Shown: positions 26,099-35,064 of the stretch, piece by piece
Position numbering within the stretch: position 1 is the stretch's first letter
How the letters are laid out: each line of letters begins with the position of its first letter
NCBI GenBank assembly: GCA_023397675.1
Contig: JAEWTV010000112.1
Span: forward strand, 1 to 64,000
DNA: 64,000 nt
Reading direction: 5' to 3'
Source: Bacillota bacterium
GTDB taxonomy: Bacteria; Bacillota; Clostridia; Acetivibrionales; JANLFN01
Translations under genes and position numbers: made by a program
Notes under the pieces: generated by a model
Databases searched by the model: none
What the model saw: the letters and a program-made list of their open reading frames with translations, nothing else
Told to the model about the DNA's origin: nothing

Positions 26099-27445
26099 AT
26101 GAAAAAGCTGAAAAAGGCTGTCTTATGCTTATTGGTTACTGCCGTATTCTTTTTAATGGCTGGATGTGATTCAAATACTAACAAATCACTGTCCATGTTC
26201 CTGGGAGATCCTCAGCATTCAGGCTTGTACAATACCCAAGGGGTTTCAGAGCTGCATGGTTTAAAGTGGAAATTCAAAACAGAAGGAAGAATATTTGCAT
26301 CTCCAACCCTTTATAATAACGTAGTTTACATAGGCAGTGACGACAAAAATTTTTATGCTTTTGAAAGTAAAACAGGAAAACTCAAGTGGAAATATGCTAC
26401 AGAGGGAGCAATAAAATCTACTGCGGCTGTTTATAATGGTAATGTTTTATTTATGAGTTATGATGGCAATTTTTATAACCTGGATGCTTCAGACGGCAAA
26501 TTGAATTGGAAGTTTAAAACCGAAGGAGAAATGCCCAGACATATTGATAACAGCTTTGAAAAAGGGCCTGTAAGTTTAGCAAAGACTTTTGCATGGGATA
26601 TGTACCTCTCTTCGCCTGTAGTTTATGATGACACAATATGTTTTGGCTGTGGTGACGGCAATGTTTATTCGATAGATATGAACGGAAAATTGAAATGGAA
26701 GTATAAAACCGGCAATGTAGTTCATTCATCACCTGCATATTGGGATAACAAAATTTATATAGGAAGCTTTGATAATAAATTTTATGCACTCAACTCAAAA
26801 ACCGGCGAAAAAATTTGGGATTTTCAAACAGGCAGTGATGATACAAATCATATCATGGAAGGCATACCAAACTCTCCTGTTATAAAAGACGGAATAGTTT
26901 ATTTCGGATGCCACGATTCCAACCTATATGCATTAGATGCAACAAGCGGGAAACAGGTGTGGACAGCCAATCACGGTACCTCGTGGGTACACAATAACCC
27001 AGCAGTCTTCAACAACAAACTATACTATAGTTATTTTGATGGATTAGTGTCGGTGGATGCCAAAACTGGTTTGAATAACGGTTTTCTAAACCCTGGCAAG
27101 TCGTATGAACTATCAACTCCTGCTGTCGCTGGCAACATGATTTATGTCGGAGTTCTGGACGGAACCTTGATTGCTGTAGATACAACATCAAATGGAGAAA
27201 ATACAAAATGGACTTTTGAAACAGAAGGTCATAAAGCTGACCCGGTTAAGATGCTTAATGCAGAAGGAAAAGTAAAATCAGATTTTACCCCCAGTGAAGA
27301 AGAAATTAAAAAATATGAGGGCAATTTAGAACTTGCATACCTTAACCAATACACTCAACTGGGGCCTGTCTTCTCATCGCCTGTAATCGATGATGGTACA
27401 ATATATTTCGGAAGTACTGATGGCTATTTATATGCAATATACTAA
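26099..27445 (+). CDS. PQQ-binding-like beta-propeller lipoprotein
   Basis: A 448-residue lipoprotein with lipobox MAGC (C23). The mature part is built of about eight propeller blades with repeats such as LKWKFKTEGRIFASPTLYNNVVYIGS, FYAFESKTGKLKWKYATEG and FYALNSKTGEKIWDFQTG, typical of PQQ_2/BamB-like propellers. In Gram-positives these lack an outer membrane role and probably act as binding or scaffold domains at the cell surface. Nothing in the sequence shows PQQ binding. AAGGGTGATT precedes the ATG. It is a single gene closed by a strong terminator. Confidence 0.88.
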   Translation: MKKLKKAVLCLLVTAVFFLMAGCDSNTNKSLSMFLGDPQHSGLYNTQGVSELHGLKWKFKTEGRIFASPTLYNNVVYIGSDDKNFYAFESKTGKLKWKYATEGAIKSTAAVYNGNVLFMSYDGNFYNLDASDGKLNWKFKTEGEMPRHIDNSFEKGPVSLAKTFAWDMYLSSPVVYDDTICFGCGDGNVYSIDMNGKLKWKYKTGNVVHSSPAYWDNKIYIGSFDNKFYALNSKTGEKIWDFQTGSDDTNHIMEGIPNSPVIKDGIVYFGCHDSNLYALDATSGKQVWTANHGTSWVHNNPAVFNNKLYYSYFDGLVSVDAKTGLNNGFLNPGKSYELSTPAVAGNMIYVGVLDGTLIAVDTTSNGENTKWTFETEGHKADPVKMLNAEGKVKSDFTPSEEEIKKYEGNLELAYLNQYTQLGPVFSSPVIDDGTIYFGSTDGYLYAIY

Positions 27446-27484
27446 ATGGGTAAAAACCATTTTTATGAGTTACAACCTCTCCTA

Positions 27485-27520
27485 ACATAAAATAAGTCCC
27501 TGACGGGACTTATTTTATGT
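27485..27520. terminator. Strong bidirectional terminator
   Basis: A perfect 16-bp stem (27485-27500 with 27505-27520, core AATAAGTCCC) around TGAC. The stop codon of the convergent 95-residue gene lies within the right arm, so one hairpin serves both genes. Confidence 0.88.
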
Positions 27521-27802
27521 TTCTGTAAATGGTTCGTATTCATTGATTAAATCATGATAACAGTGTTCAAAGTCAGACCTTCTGTCATAAGTACTCATTT
27601 GCTGCCCCATTTTTTCGAGTATCCCCAGTGAATTGGCTCCTGCTGAATTGTCCAGCCTGCTTTTGCTGTCCGACATTTTCTCAAGGGATCTTCTGTAGGC
27701 CCTGCGGAATTTGCTTTCGAAGTCTTCACTTACATTATCAAAAGATAGTTTATCTATATTAAAACGTGATTCAAAAGTCATTGCTCTTTGTGTTTCATCC
27801 AT
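27515..27802 (-). CDS. Small hypothetical protein (95 aa)
   Basis: Not recognised. A highly charged, probably helical soluble protein of 95 residues, with FESRFNIDKLSFDNVSEDFESKFRRAYRRSLEKM and a C-terminal YHDLINEYEPFTET; no membrane segment or cysteine motif. GGAGAG seven bases before ATG 27802 gives a confident start. It follows the 110-residue gene by 22 bp and is likely co-transcribed with it; the pair may act together in a stress response, but nothing in the sequence proves that. Confidence 0.75.
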   Translation of the reverse strand: MDETQRAMTFESRFNIDKLSFDNVSEDFESKFRRAYRRSLEKMSDSKSRLDNSAGANSLGILEKMGQQMSTYDRRSDFEHCYHDLINEYEPFTET

Positions 27803-27824
27803 ATTCACTCTCTCCTGTCACTTA

Positions 27825-28157
27825 TTAATCCTGTACAATCTCTACAGCCCCAGACTGTTCCATTATTTCTCTAACCTTTGATGCTTCATGTTTCGGTATT
27901 TTAACAGCAACCACTATCCCCTCGTCACCTTTCAAGCCCTTAATACCCGCTGCAAAAGGCTCCAATTCATTAAGGGAATCCCTTTCGGTTTTAACCATTG
28001 TTACACCTGCTTCTGTTGCATCTTGGACACTGTTGAATTTTTCCTCGTCTGCAAGGCTGCTTATTATCATATCTCCGCGGTCTAAGCCTATGTTCCTCAG
28101 TGAATCCACAAGAGCACTGACCTGCTGTTCATCCGGTATTCTGGCAACTAATCGCAT
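27825..28157 (-). CDS. Small hypothetical protein, stress-protein-like (110 aa)
   Basis: A 110-residue soluble protein that begins MRLVARIPDEQQVSALVDSL and ends with the pattern GDEGIVVAVKIPKHEASKVREIMEQSGAVEIV, reminiscent of the general-stress YflT/GSP17M group, in which a ferredoxin-like fold ends with a glycine-rich strand and a closing helix. The resemblance is by eye and weak. AGGAGG precedes the ATG. First gene of a probable two-gene unit with the 95-residue protein. Confidence 0.7.
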   Translation of the reverse strand: MRLVARIPDEQQVSALVDSLRNIGLDRGDMIISSLADEEKFNSVQDATEAGVTMVKTERDSLNELEPFAAGIKGLKGDEGIVVAVKIPKHEASKVREIMEQSGAVEIVQD

Positions 28158-28219
28158 GTTTTTGCACCTCCTCTGATTAATATAACCATAAAAGGTACAA
28201 ATAATTTAAAAATAAAAGA

Positions 28220-28249
28220 CCTGTATCTGAAGAACTTAATTTATACAGG
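28220..28249 (-). terminator. Terminator after the DUF4179 gene
   Basis: On the minus strand CCTGTAT pairs with ATACAGG over a 16-nt loop, then TCTTTTATTTTT. It ends the sigma factor operon. Confidence 0.7.
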
Positions 28250-28262
28250 CCTATGGGTTATT

Positions 28263-29525
28263 TTATTTAAGTTCAATTTTTATAGGATCAAAAAACTTAT
28301 AGTATTTATCAAAATTAATTGTTTTAATTTCTTTTATATCATCCTTATTACATGCCGGGAACACCGTTCTGAAATTCTTCTGTGAAGAATCCAACTGTTC
28401 CGGCGCATAGTGCTTATTGTGGTCACGACATATATTTTTACCATCCTTGTCAACCAGTATTAGAGGTTGTACCTGATCCAGGGGTAAACTTCCATCAACA
28501 GAATAATAAACTTCTGTTCTGTCACTAAGAAAATCGATTTTATCTATAGTTATTTGTCCAATCTTACCCTGCTTAATTGTTACAGGTAATTTATCTACTT
28601 TTTGAGTAATCCACTCCGCGTTTCCTATAGAAAATGGCCAGATAATAATGGCACCAGGGGTTCCATTCACTCTGTCAAAATTTATATGGCCGCCATCTTT
28701 AGTCCAGCTTGCGCCTTTTGACTTTATCTGTTTCCCCATATCATCAACCAAACAATACATAATATTATCGTCTGACATCATTCCTGTAAAATAAACCGTT
28801 GTATTAAGAGGAGTGGTGCTAACTTTATCTATAGTTATATATGTACTCCCAAACAGTACTCTTTTGTTCACTTTGAATTCATGGGAATTTTTATTTGCGT
28901 CTGATTTCGAAGTATTGAAATTAAACGTCCAATTCCCTTCTATTAAGGCTTTATTCATATCAACACTAATGCCTTTTATAACAAACTTGAAGTTTGCCTT
29001 TTCAGGCACATTAGCTTTTGAAAGATCAATAGACAAAGTCGATATATAAGTATTCTTATCAACAAGACTCCCTCCTCCACCTTTGGAAGAATTAATCCAT
29101 TTTCCATCTATAAACAAATCCGATTCCATAAGATGAACTACTTTATTTATAGCTCCTTCACCTTTAATCGTAAAGCCCAATACAAGCTCCTTGTCATCCA
29201 TGACTGCGCTATCAAGAGTTATAGTGAATCCACTGTCGGAAACAGCTTGGTTAATATCTTCGGAATACTTATCATACTCCCCTTCATAGCCGATAAGTTC
29301 ATTAAATATAAAGCTTATTCCTGGTATATTACGTGCAAGTGAAGGATTAATAGCAAAAACACTTACTGTCATTACTATAACAAGCGCTGCTGCTATAGGT
29401 ATAATTTTACGTATTCTGACACGTCTCGTTTTAATCCTGTTTAAAGTTTCATCCACCTTATCTTTTGTCTTTTGGGGCATGGTAAAATTGTCTTTATCAA
29501 TTAATTCCTTAAGCTTATCTGTCAT
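28263..29525 (-). CDS. DUF4179 membrane protein, putative anti-sigma factor
   Basis: A 420-residue protein with a cytoplasmic N-terminus (about 1-45, MTDKLKELIDKDNFTMPQKT), one membrane helix (RKIIPIAAALVIVMTVSVFAI, roughly 45-65) and an extracytoplasmic DUF4179 domain (SLARNIPGISFIFNELIGYEGEYDKYSEDINQ) followed by a DUF5643-like region. Proteins of this kind next to ECF sigma factors are their likely anti-sigma factors, releasing sigma upon envelope damage. AGGAGG before ATG 29525; its start is one base beyond the sigma stop codon, so the two are translationally coupled. Confidence 0.88.
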   Translation of the reverse strand: MTDKLKELIDKDNFTMPQKTKDKVDETLNRIKTRRVRIRKIIPIAAALVIVMTVSVFAINPSLARNIPGISFIFNELIGYEGEYDKYSEDINQAVSDSGFTITLDSAVMDDKELVLGFTIKGEGAINKVVHLMESDLFIDGKWINSSKGGGGSLVDKNTYISTLSIDLSKANVPEKANFKFVIKGISVDMNKALIEGNWTFNFNTSKSDANKNSHEFKVNKRVLFGSTYITIDKVSTTPLNTTVYFTGMMSDDNIMYCLVDDMGKQIKSKGASWTKDGGHINFDRVNGTPGAIIIWPFSIGNAEWITQKVDKLPVTIKQGKIGQITIDKIDFLSDRTEVYYSVDGSLPLDQVQPLILVDKDGKNICRDHNKHYAPEQLDSSQKNFRTVFPACNKDDIKEIKTINFDKYYKFFDPIKIELK

Positions 29526-29526
29526 A

Positions 29527-30030
29527 TCAAATAACCTCCTTATCATCCAATGCATTCAGCAGCTTTTCCCTGGCTCTTGAAAGTCTTGACTTAACAGTAC
29601 CTTCAGGTATGCCAAGAGAGGCAGCTATTTCTTTGACACTCATGTCTTCATAATAAAAAAGTAATACAACAATTCTAAGGTCTTTTTCAAGCCGCATAAC
29701 CTCATGCCGCACATCTGACGCATTCTGAAATCCATCTGTCGGAATATCCCTAAGCACTTCCTCATTGAGGCTTACATACTTTTTTCTTTTTTTATATATA
29801 CGATTACTCTCATTTATTACAATCCTGACAAGCCATGTTTTAAATAATGTATTATCTTTAAGTCTGGCTATATTTTTATACGCTTTTATTACAGCTTCCT
29901 GAACAGCATCATCACAATCGTTTTCAGACAGAATTGCTGCAGCAACCCTGTAAATTGTATTCCGATTTGCTTCTATCAGGCTGCAAAAAGCTTCTTTATC
30001 TCCTTTTTTTGCAAGACCTATTGAATCCAT
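29527..30030 (-). CDS. ECF-family RNA polymerase sigma factor
   Basis: A 167-residue sigma-70 relative with region 2 (FCSLIEANRNTIYRVAAAILSENDCDDAVQEAVIKAYKNIARL) and region 4 (VVLLFYYEDMSVKEIAASLGIPEGTVKSRLSRAREKL). It belongs to the SigW/SigV-like group paired with DUF4179 proteins. GGGAGAAGTGAA before ATG 30030 sets the start; the frame continues upstream and a TTG at about 30084 with its own AAGGGAG is a second possibility giving a 18-residue longer N-terminus. It presumably directs envelope-stress genes and its own operon. Confidence 0.9.
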   Translation of the reverse strand: MDSIGLAKKGDKEAFCSLIEANRNTIYRVAAAILSENDCDDAVQEAVIKAYKNIARLKDNTLFKTWLVRIVINESNRIYKKRKKYVSLNEEVLRDIPTDGFQNASDVRHEVMRLEKDLRIVVLLFYYEDMSVKEIAASLGIPEGTVKSRLSRAREKLLNALDDKEVI

Positions 30031-30173
30031 TTCACTTCTCCCTTTGTATTTACTCAACCCAAAATATATATCGGTATCCAAATTTTTCACTCCCTTCTCT
30101 TCAACAATTAGACACCACGAAATGATTATCTGGTTCATAAGTATAAAAAATTTATTAATTTGTATAAAAAAAA

Positions 30174-30194
30174 GACTGCACAATGTGTACAGTC
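30174..30194 (-). terminator. Terminator after the SDR gene
   Basis: On the minus strand GACTG-T-ACAC pairs with GTG-C-AGTC around a short loop, followed by eight T residues. It is classical and strong. Confidence 0.85.
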
Positions 30195-30225
30195 CCGTAA
30201 GTAATTGAAGTTATATTTTCAAAGC

Positions 30226-30969
30226 TTAGTAATTGTTCGTGTATGTTTCCGCCTTTGCAACTGCAGCATCAAGTGTCATACCTGTAAAATCCTGAGCCGG
30301 GAACCATCTGCCGCTTTTCTTATCATCTACAAAAGCACCTACAACTATCCCCGGAATAACACTCTCTACAGAATTAGGAGCCTTTGGTCCTCCAAGATCT
30401 GTTCTGCACCAGCCCGGATCTGCCAGACTGATTATGACATCTGTTCCGTTGAGCTTTGAGCCCAGATCTGTTGTATATTTGTCCAGTGCAGCCTTGCTTG
30501 CAGAGTATCCAGCCTGTTCAGGTTCGTTCATAATCCCGCTTGAAACGTTGACAACACGACCGAAGCCTCTTTCAATCATTTTGGGCAGCAAACGGTAACA
30601 TACTGTGGTTACAGCTATAAAGTTTATTTTAAAGCTTATATCAAAATCTTCAACAGGTGTTTTCCAGTAATCTGTCCTGTAAGCGATCTGGACTGCTGCA
30701 TTGTTGATTACTATATCAACCTGAGTACCCTTTGCTTCAATTTCGTCAAGCATTGCAATAACTTCATTGTTGTCTGTGAGTTCAGCCCTTACGCAATAAG
30801 CTTGTACACCAAGTGATTTTACTTCTTCCAGTACCTTTACAGAATGCTCCAATACTCTGCTTTGCAATATAAGATTACAACCCTGCTTTGCCATAAATAT
30901 AGCTGCCTGATAGCCTATACCCCTGCTTGCACCGGTAATAAGCGCCCATCTTCCCTTTACATCAAACAT
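30226..30969 (-). CDS. Short-chain dehydrogenase/reductase
   Basis: A 247-residue classical SDR: cofactor loop TGASRGIG near residue 14, NNAA at about 87, and the catalytic Ser (NVSSGIM) and YSASK pair. It oxidises or reduces a hydroxyl/keto group with NAD(P)H; the substrate is unknown. The R after TGAS suggests an NADP(H) preference, which is only a family tendency. AAGGAG precedes the ATG. It lies 20 bp after the epimerase gene and is probably co-transcribed, so both may modify the same small molecule or sugar. Confidence 0.88.
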   Translation of the reverse strand: MFDVKGRWALITGASRGIGYQAAIFMAKQGCNLILQSRVLEHSVKVLEEVKSLGVQAYCVRAELTDNNEVIAMLDEIEAKGTQVDIVINNAAVQIAYRTDYWKTPVEDFDISFKINFIAVTTVCYRLLPKMIERGFGRVVNVSSGIMNEPEQAGYSASKAALDKYTTDLGSKLNGTDVIISLADPGWCRTDLGGPKAPNSVESVIPGIVVGAFVDDKKSGRWFPAQDFTGMTLDAAVAKAETYTNNY

Positions 30970-30989
30970 ATACTTTTCTCCTTACTTGA

Positions 30990-32012
30990 TTAAACATTAT
31001 TAATTTCTTTAACCGCGTTATCCAATGCTTCAATAACCCTGTCACACCAGTCATCAAATTCCTCATCCAAAACCTGATATTCAGGATGCTCCAGAATATA
31101 TTTAACAGTTTGTGTTAATCCCTGGTCCAGCCTTGTTGTTGCAACAAATTCAGGCACAAGACGTTTTAGTTTGGTATTGTCAAAAACAACCGAATTTGCC
31201 TTATCCCCAATCAAGCTTCCCTGTAAATCAAAATCGCTGCAGGCAGCCAGGAAAGAGGATGATACGTATACAGCCTTTAATTTCACTCCTAACGCATCAG
31301 CAATGATCTGATAAATCTGATTCCATGTAACAGTCTCATCTGAAGTAATATTGACTGCTTCTCCGATAGCATGAATGTTTCCCATAAGACCTGCAAAGCC
31401 TTTGGCAAAATCACTGTTGTGTGTCATTGTCCAAAGCGAAGTCCCATCCCCATGAATAATAACCGGTTTGCCCTCCAACATACGCTTTGCCACCTGCCAA
31501 CTTCCCTTTAAACCATGGACTCCCAATGGTATGTCACGTTCGTCATAAGTATGGCTTGGCCTTACAATTGTAACAGGGAAACCGTTTTCACGGTACATTT
31601 TCATAAGGTAGTCCTCACAAGCAATCTTGCTTCTGGAATATTCCCAATATGGATTTGCAAGATGCGTACCTTCATTTATTCTATAATCCGAAAGCGGTTT
31701 CTGATAAGCCGAAGCAGAACTGATAAATATGAACTGTTTTGTTTTATCCTTGAAAAGTCTATAATCCCTTTCAAGCTGCTCGGGTACAAATGCAATAAAA
31801 TCTGCAACCACGTCAAAATCCAAATCTTTAATAAGAGACTGTACTTTTTGTTCATCATTAATGTCACATGTGATAAAGTTTACTTTGAGACTATCAAGTT
31901 CACTTGAACGGTTGGATCGATTAAGCAAATAAAGCTCCCAACCCTTTTGAACAAGTAATTTGGATATTGCCATGCTGATTTTACCAGTCCCACCGATAAA
32001 TAGTGCCTTCAT
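30990..32012 (-). CDS. NAD(P)-dependent epimerase/reductase (extended SDR)
   Basis: A 340-residue extended SDR: GGTGKIS (Rossmann loop, variant of GxxGxxG), acidic residue in LLNRSNRS suggests NADP use, DFIAFVPE, SSASAYQKP, and the active-site segment YSRSKIACEDYLM with the Y-x-x-x-K pair, then IVRPSHTYDERD. It resembles the isoflavone-reductase-like and chloroplast-CSP41-like group as well as UDP-sugar epimerases; I cannot choose. ATG 32012 follows AAAGGGTG; a GTG three codons earlier is in frame. First of a two-gene unit with the SDR. Confidence 0.82.
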   Translation of the reverse strand: MKALFIGGTGKISMAISKLLVQKGWELYLLNRSNRSSELDSLKVNFITCDINDEQKVQSLIKDLDFDVVADFIAFVPEQLERDYRLFKDKTKQFIFISSASAYQKPLSDYRINEGTHLANPYWEYSRSKIACEDYLMKMYRENGFPVTIVRPSHTYDERDIPLGVHGLKGSWQVAKRMLEGKPVIIHGDGTSLWTMTHNSDFAKGFAGLMGNIHAIGEAVNITSDETVTWNQIYQIIADALGVKLKAVYVSSSFLAACSDFDLQGSLIGDKANSVVFDNTKLKRLVPEFVATTRLDQGLTQTVKYILEHPEYQVLDEEFDDWCDRVIEALDNAVKEINNV

Positions 32013-32125
32013 TATAATCACCCTTTCCGGAAGATTTGTATCCTAAATATAATACTATAATAAATAAATATTATTTCAAATACAGATTTTTATTATGTGA
32101 TACAAAATCTTATCATCTTTAATAC

Positions 32126-32157
32126 AAAAAATGCCACCTTAAAAAGATGACATTTTT
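32126..32157 (-). terminator. Terminator after the FN3-SLH gene
   Basis: On the minus strand AAAATGTCATCT pairs with AGGTGGCATTTT (with G-U pairs) around TTTTA, followed by TTGT. It is a moderate hairpin 34 bp after the stop. Confidence 0.65.
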
Positions 32158-32190
32158 ACAATGTAATACTATTTATATAGTAGGTAAAAC

Positions 32191-33714
32191 CTACTTGAAT
32201 GAATCATAAGTTCGCTTAATCAGTGCTATTGCCTGTTCTCTTGAAGTATTGCCGAGAGGATTTATACTATTACCTCCGACGCCTTTCATAATTCCATGTT
32301 TACTCGCAAACCTTACATCATTTATAGCCCAATTGGAAATTTTGTCCTCATCAGCAAAACGGCCAACTCCTGATGTACTCATATCAACGTTGGGCTTTGC
32401 AGCCTTTAAAGTACGGCATATCATTGCACAGATTTCCTGTCTGGTTATACTGTTATTGGGTGCAAAAGAGCTGCCCCCAACACCTTTTACAATTCCCAGT
32501 TCATAAGCCTTACTGACTTCAATATCCTGAGTATCATCAAAAGGATTTACAATAGACACCAATGCCTGCTTCCCAGATAATTTTTCATAAAGTTTTACTG
32601 CTATATGTGCAAATTCCAGTCTTGTAATATTTCTCTGGTAATTGTTCATTATATCAGGGTAAGTAAGGTTGTAATTGAATGCCTGCTTAAGTTCTTCTTC
32701 GGCCCATTTACTCTGGGTCCCATCAAATACTAAACCTACAGGACCGACGATAGGTACTGCAATTGTTACCTGGTTTGAATATGCCGATTTGCCTAAAGAA
32801 TTCTTTGAACACACCTTATAAGTATATGAACGACCGGGTATCAACCCGGTATCTACATATATAGTAGCATTTGCTGCTGCATTCAAGGTTCCCCCGCTTC
32901 CACTAGAGTCAGATCCAGCTATTTCAAAGCCTGTTTCGTTGTTGGAATTATCTTTCCACGAAAGTATAGCGGTATTTCCGCTTAATGTCACTGTAAGGTC
33001 TGACGGTGCTGCTGGTGGGAAAACAAATATTATTGGTATTTTAACTTTTATAACGTTTGATACGGGAGAATTGCCGGAACTATTATATGCATACACAGAA
33101 AAGCTATACTCTTCCCCGAGCTTTAGACTATCAGCTTCAATGTAGCTCTGCGTGTTTGCTCCAACATTTATAGTTCGAGTAGCTGTTGTAGGAGAAGATT
33201 CTGTAATTCGGAAACCTGTTTCTACTGAAGAGTTGTCCTTCCATGTTAGAGTAACCTTGCCATTTTCGTATGTTCCTTTTAAATCTGTCGGTGCAGCTGG
33301 AGAATAATTTGTAGGAACAGTTAATGTTACTTCATTTGACCAGCTGGATTTGCCAAATGAATTATAAGCTCTTACTGAAAAAGTTAACTGACTGCCAGTA
33401 TAAATTCCATCTGTAACAACAAGGCTGGTAGTGTTTGCTCCAACTGTAACCGATCCTCCTCCAATCTGGTCGTTTTCACAAGCTATTTCAAAGCCTGTCT
33501 CATTTGACGAGTTGTCTTTCCATGTAAGAGTAACCTTACGTTCAGTAAACACTGCCTTAAGTTCTGTAGGCGCTGCCGGTGAAAGATTTGGCATAGGCAA
33601 AGCGCTATGAGACATTTCATAGCTTGACAAGCTGTTTGCCGTCACACCGGGAATTGCCAAGGTAAATACAGTTACAAAAGCAACAAAAACAGCAACCCAT
33701 TTTTTTAACTTCAT
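32191..33714 (-). CDS. Secreted fibronectin type III / S-layer homology protein
   Basis: A 507-residue secreted protein with a signal peptide (1-26, ending VTAN). Three fibronectin III domains follow (about 50-130, 140-225 and 235-320), each opening with AAPT/SDL-K and carrying LTWKDNSSNETGFEI-type repeats. Residues 335-507 form three S-layer homology motifs: YQRNITRLEFAHIAVKLYE, DDTQDIEVSKAYELGIVKGVGGSSFAPNNSITRQE, and FADEDKISNWAINDVRFASKHGIMKG. SLH domains bind pyruvylated cell-wall polysaccharide, so the FN3 part is displayed on the surface. GGGGGGT precedes the start. The FN3 DNA repeats could recombine. Confidence 0.92.
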   Translation of the reverse strand: MKLKKWVAVFVAFVTVFTLAIPGVTANSLSSYEMSHSALPMPNLSPAAPTELKAVFTERKVTLTWKDNSSNETGFEIACENDQIGGGSVTVGANTTSLVVTDGIYTGSQLTFSVRAYNSFGKSSWSNEVTLTVPTNYSPAAPTDLKGTYENGKVTLTWKDNSSVETGFRITESSPTTATRTINVGANTQSYIEADSLKLGEEYSFSVYAYNSSGNSPVSNVIKVKIPIIFVFPPAAPSDLTVTLSGNTAILSWKDNSNNETGFEIAGSDSSGSGGTLNAAANATIYVDTGLIPGRSYTYKVCSKNSLGKSAYSNQVTIAVPIVGPVGLVFDGTQSKWAEEELKQAFNYNLTYPDIMNNYQRNITRLEFAHIAVKLYEKLSGKQALVSIVNPFDDTQDIEVSKAYELGIVKGVGGSSFAPNNSITRQEICAMICRTLKAAKPNVDMSTSGVGRFADEDKISNWAINDVRFASKHGIMKGVGGNSINPLGNTSREQAIALIKRTYDSFK

Positions 33715-33819
33715 TAAAATACCCCCCTGTATTGTTCAATAGACTTTTTTATGCATGAATTTCCATTATATTGTTATGCAAAACACCGGAAATTTATGAA
33801 CAATAAGGGGGGAGTTAAA

Positions 33820-33833
33820 TCTGCAAAAGCAGA
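33820..33833 (-). terminator. Small hairpin after the aldo/keto reductase gene
   Basis: TCTGC-AAAA-GCAGA lies 9 bp after the stop; on the minus strand it is followed by TTTAAC only, so termination is weak. Confidence 0.4.
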
Positions 33834-33841
33834 ATTGATAT

Positions 33842-34855
33842 TTAATTATCCAGAGAATTCATGACATTCAACTGTTCATCAGATAGAGTAATATTAATAG
33901 AATCAATATTTTCCATATATTGTTCTACCTTGCTGAAGCCCAACATAGTTGAAATCTTAGGCTGCTTATATCTTAGCCATGCAAGTATAAGTTGATTACC
34001 AGTAATTCCAAGTTCTTTAGATAGCTTATCTACTATCTCCAACTTCTTCTTTGACTCCTCTGTATCGAATAAACTCCAATTATAATAGCTTTTTCTTTTT
34101 TCTTCACTATTATAAATACCTTTAAGAAGTGGCGAGTATGCGAAAAATGTAATATCCTCTTTATCCGTCACATAATCAAACATTTCCTTATCTGCATGAA
34201 CAATATAACCTGCATCTGCGTCCTTTTTAGGATGTAGATAGGAATATTCCTGTTGAAGCGCTATATAAGGCGCATATCCCTTTTTGCTGCTTATTTCTCG
34301 TGCTTCCTTTAATTCTTTTGTTGTCAGGTTACTGCAGCCTATGTATTTTACTTTTCCTTCTTTTACGAGACTGTTAAGCGTTTCAAGGGTTTCTTCGATA
34401 GGAGTTTTATGGTCATATATATGTGTATAATAAAGATCTATATAATCTGTCTTCAGAAGCCTGAGACTATTCTCTATACCTTTGCGTATAACTCCTTCGG
34501 AAAGGCCTTCAACTTCACACTCAACACTGCCCCATCTTTGTTTACCATCAGCCCCCCAGGCATGATAGGGGTCTTTTATAAGACCACCAACCTTGGTTGC
34601 AAGAAAAAGCTTATTTCTATTTCCCTTCTGCTTCATCCATTCACCTAAAAGGCCTTCACTCTCACCTCCGACAAACTCTTTTCCTATCCACCATGCATAG
34701 CTGTTGGCTGTATCAATAGAATTACCACCCACATCAATGTAATGATCAAGTATTTTAAATGATGTTTTCTTGTCAATTGTAGTACCCATTAACATTGTTC
34801 CAAGTGACAATTCACTGATTGTTTCTCCAGTTTTTCCAAAATTGATTTGCTTCAT
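33842..34855 (-). CDS. Aldo/keto reductase
   Basis: A 337-residue (alpha/beta)8 NADPH-dependent reductase of the AKR family that reduces aldehydes or ketones. Catalytic tetrad residues are visible in order: D in SIDTANSYA, Y in the same segment, K in LFLATKVGG, and H in YTHIYD. Cofactor-binding residues appear in LFAYSPLLKGIYN and GNQLILAWL...STMLGFSKVEQ. The N-terminus is unusual only in having an inserted stretch (GGESEGLLGEWMKQKG). AGGAGG precedes the start. A truncated, unrelated AKR relic occurs at 59501. Confidence 0.9.
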   Translation of the reverse strand: MKQINFGKTGETISELSLGTMLMGTTIDKKTSFKILDHYIDVGGNSIDTANSYAWWIGKEFVGGESEGLLGEWMKQKGNRNKLFLATKVGGLIKDPYHAWGADGKQRWGSVECEVEGLSEGVIRKGIENSLRLLKTDYIDLYYTHIYDHKTPIEETLETLNSLVKEGKVKYIGCSNLTTKELKEAREISSKKGYAPYIALQQEYSYLHPKKDADAGYIVHADKEMFDYVTDKEDITFFAYSPLLKGIYNSEEKRKSYYNWSLFDTEESKKKLEIVDKLSKELGITGNQLILAWLRYKQPKISTMLGFSKVEQYMENIDSINITLSDEQLNVMNSLDN

Positions 34856-34947
34856 TTTTACCTCCTGTAATACTTTGCTAAATAGTAATTATATTTATAT
34901 TTTAAGGCTAAATTGGTTTAATAGAAGAGCCAATCCGCAACAAATTT

Positions 34948-34965
34948 GTAGTACCAATTTACTAC
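34948..34965. promoter_or_regulatory. Dyad upstream of the aldo/keto reductase
   Basis: GTAGTA-CCAATT-TACTAC is a perfect 6-bp inverted repeat with a 6-bp spacer, in the divergent region between the reductase and the 116-residue gene. It is a candidate operator; no regulator gene is adjacent. Confidence 0.4.
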
Positions 34966-35011
34966 TAAATAAACTTAAAAATATTAAAAACCTTAAGAAA
35001 ATACCGGAACC

Positions 35012-35045
35012 TTGACAAGCCCTATTGAATATACTGGAAGTATAT
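35012..35045 (+). promoter_or_regulatory. TTGACA motif and dyad before the vWA pair
   Basis: TTGACA (35012-35017) and the dyad ATATACT-GGA-AGTATAT (35029-35045) lie 20-50 bp before the coiled-coil gene. A -10 at a good distance is not obvious; the dyad may be an operator. Confidence 0.35.
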
Positions 35046-35064
35046 TAATAGTCAGGAGTTAGTA

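Noticed and set aside
26514..26789. A minus-strand frame of 91 codons
   Set aside because: It is antisense to the propeller repeats; its apparent regularity follows the repeats of the real gene.
32900..33600. Repetitive DNA in the FN3-SLH gene, considered as a CRISPR or tandem repeat array
   Set aside because: The repeats follow fibronectin domain boundaries, are about 260-290 bp apart and are imperfect, which fits a repetitive protein.
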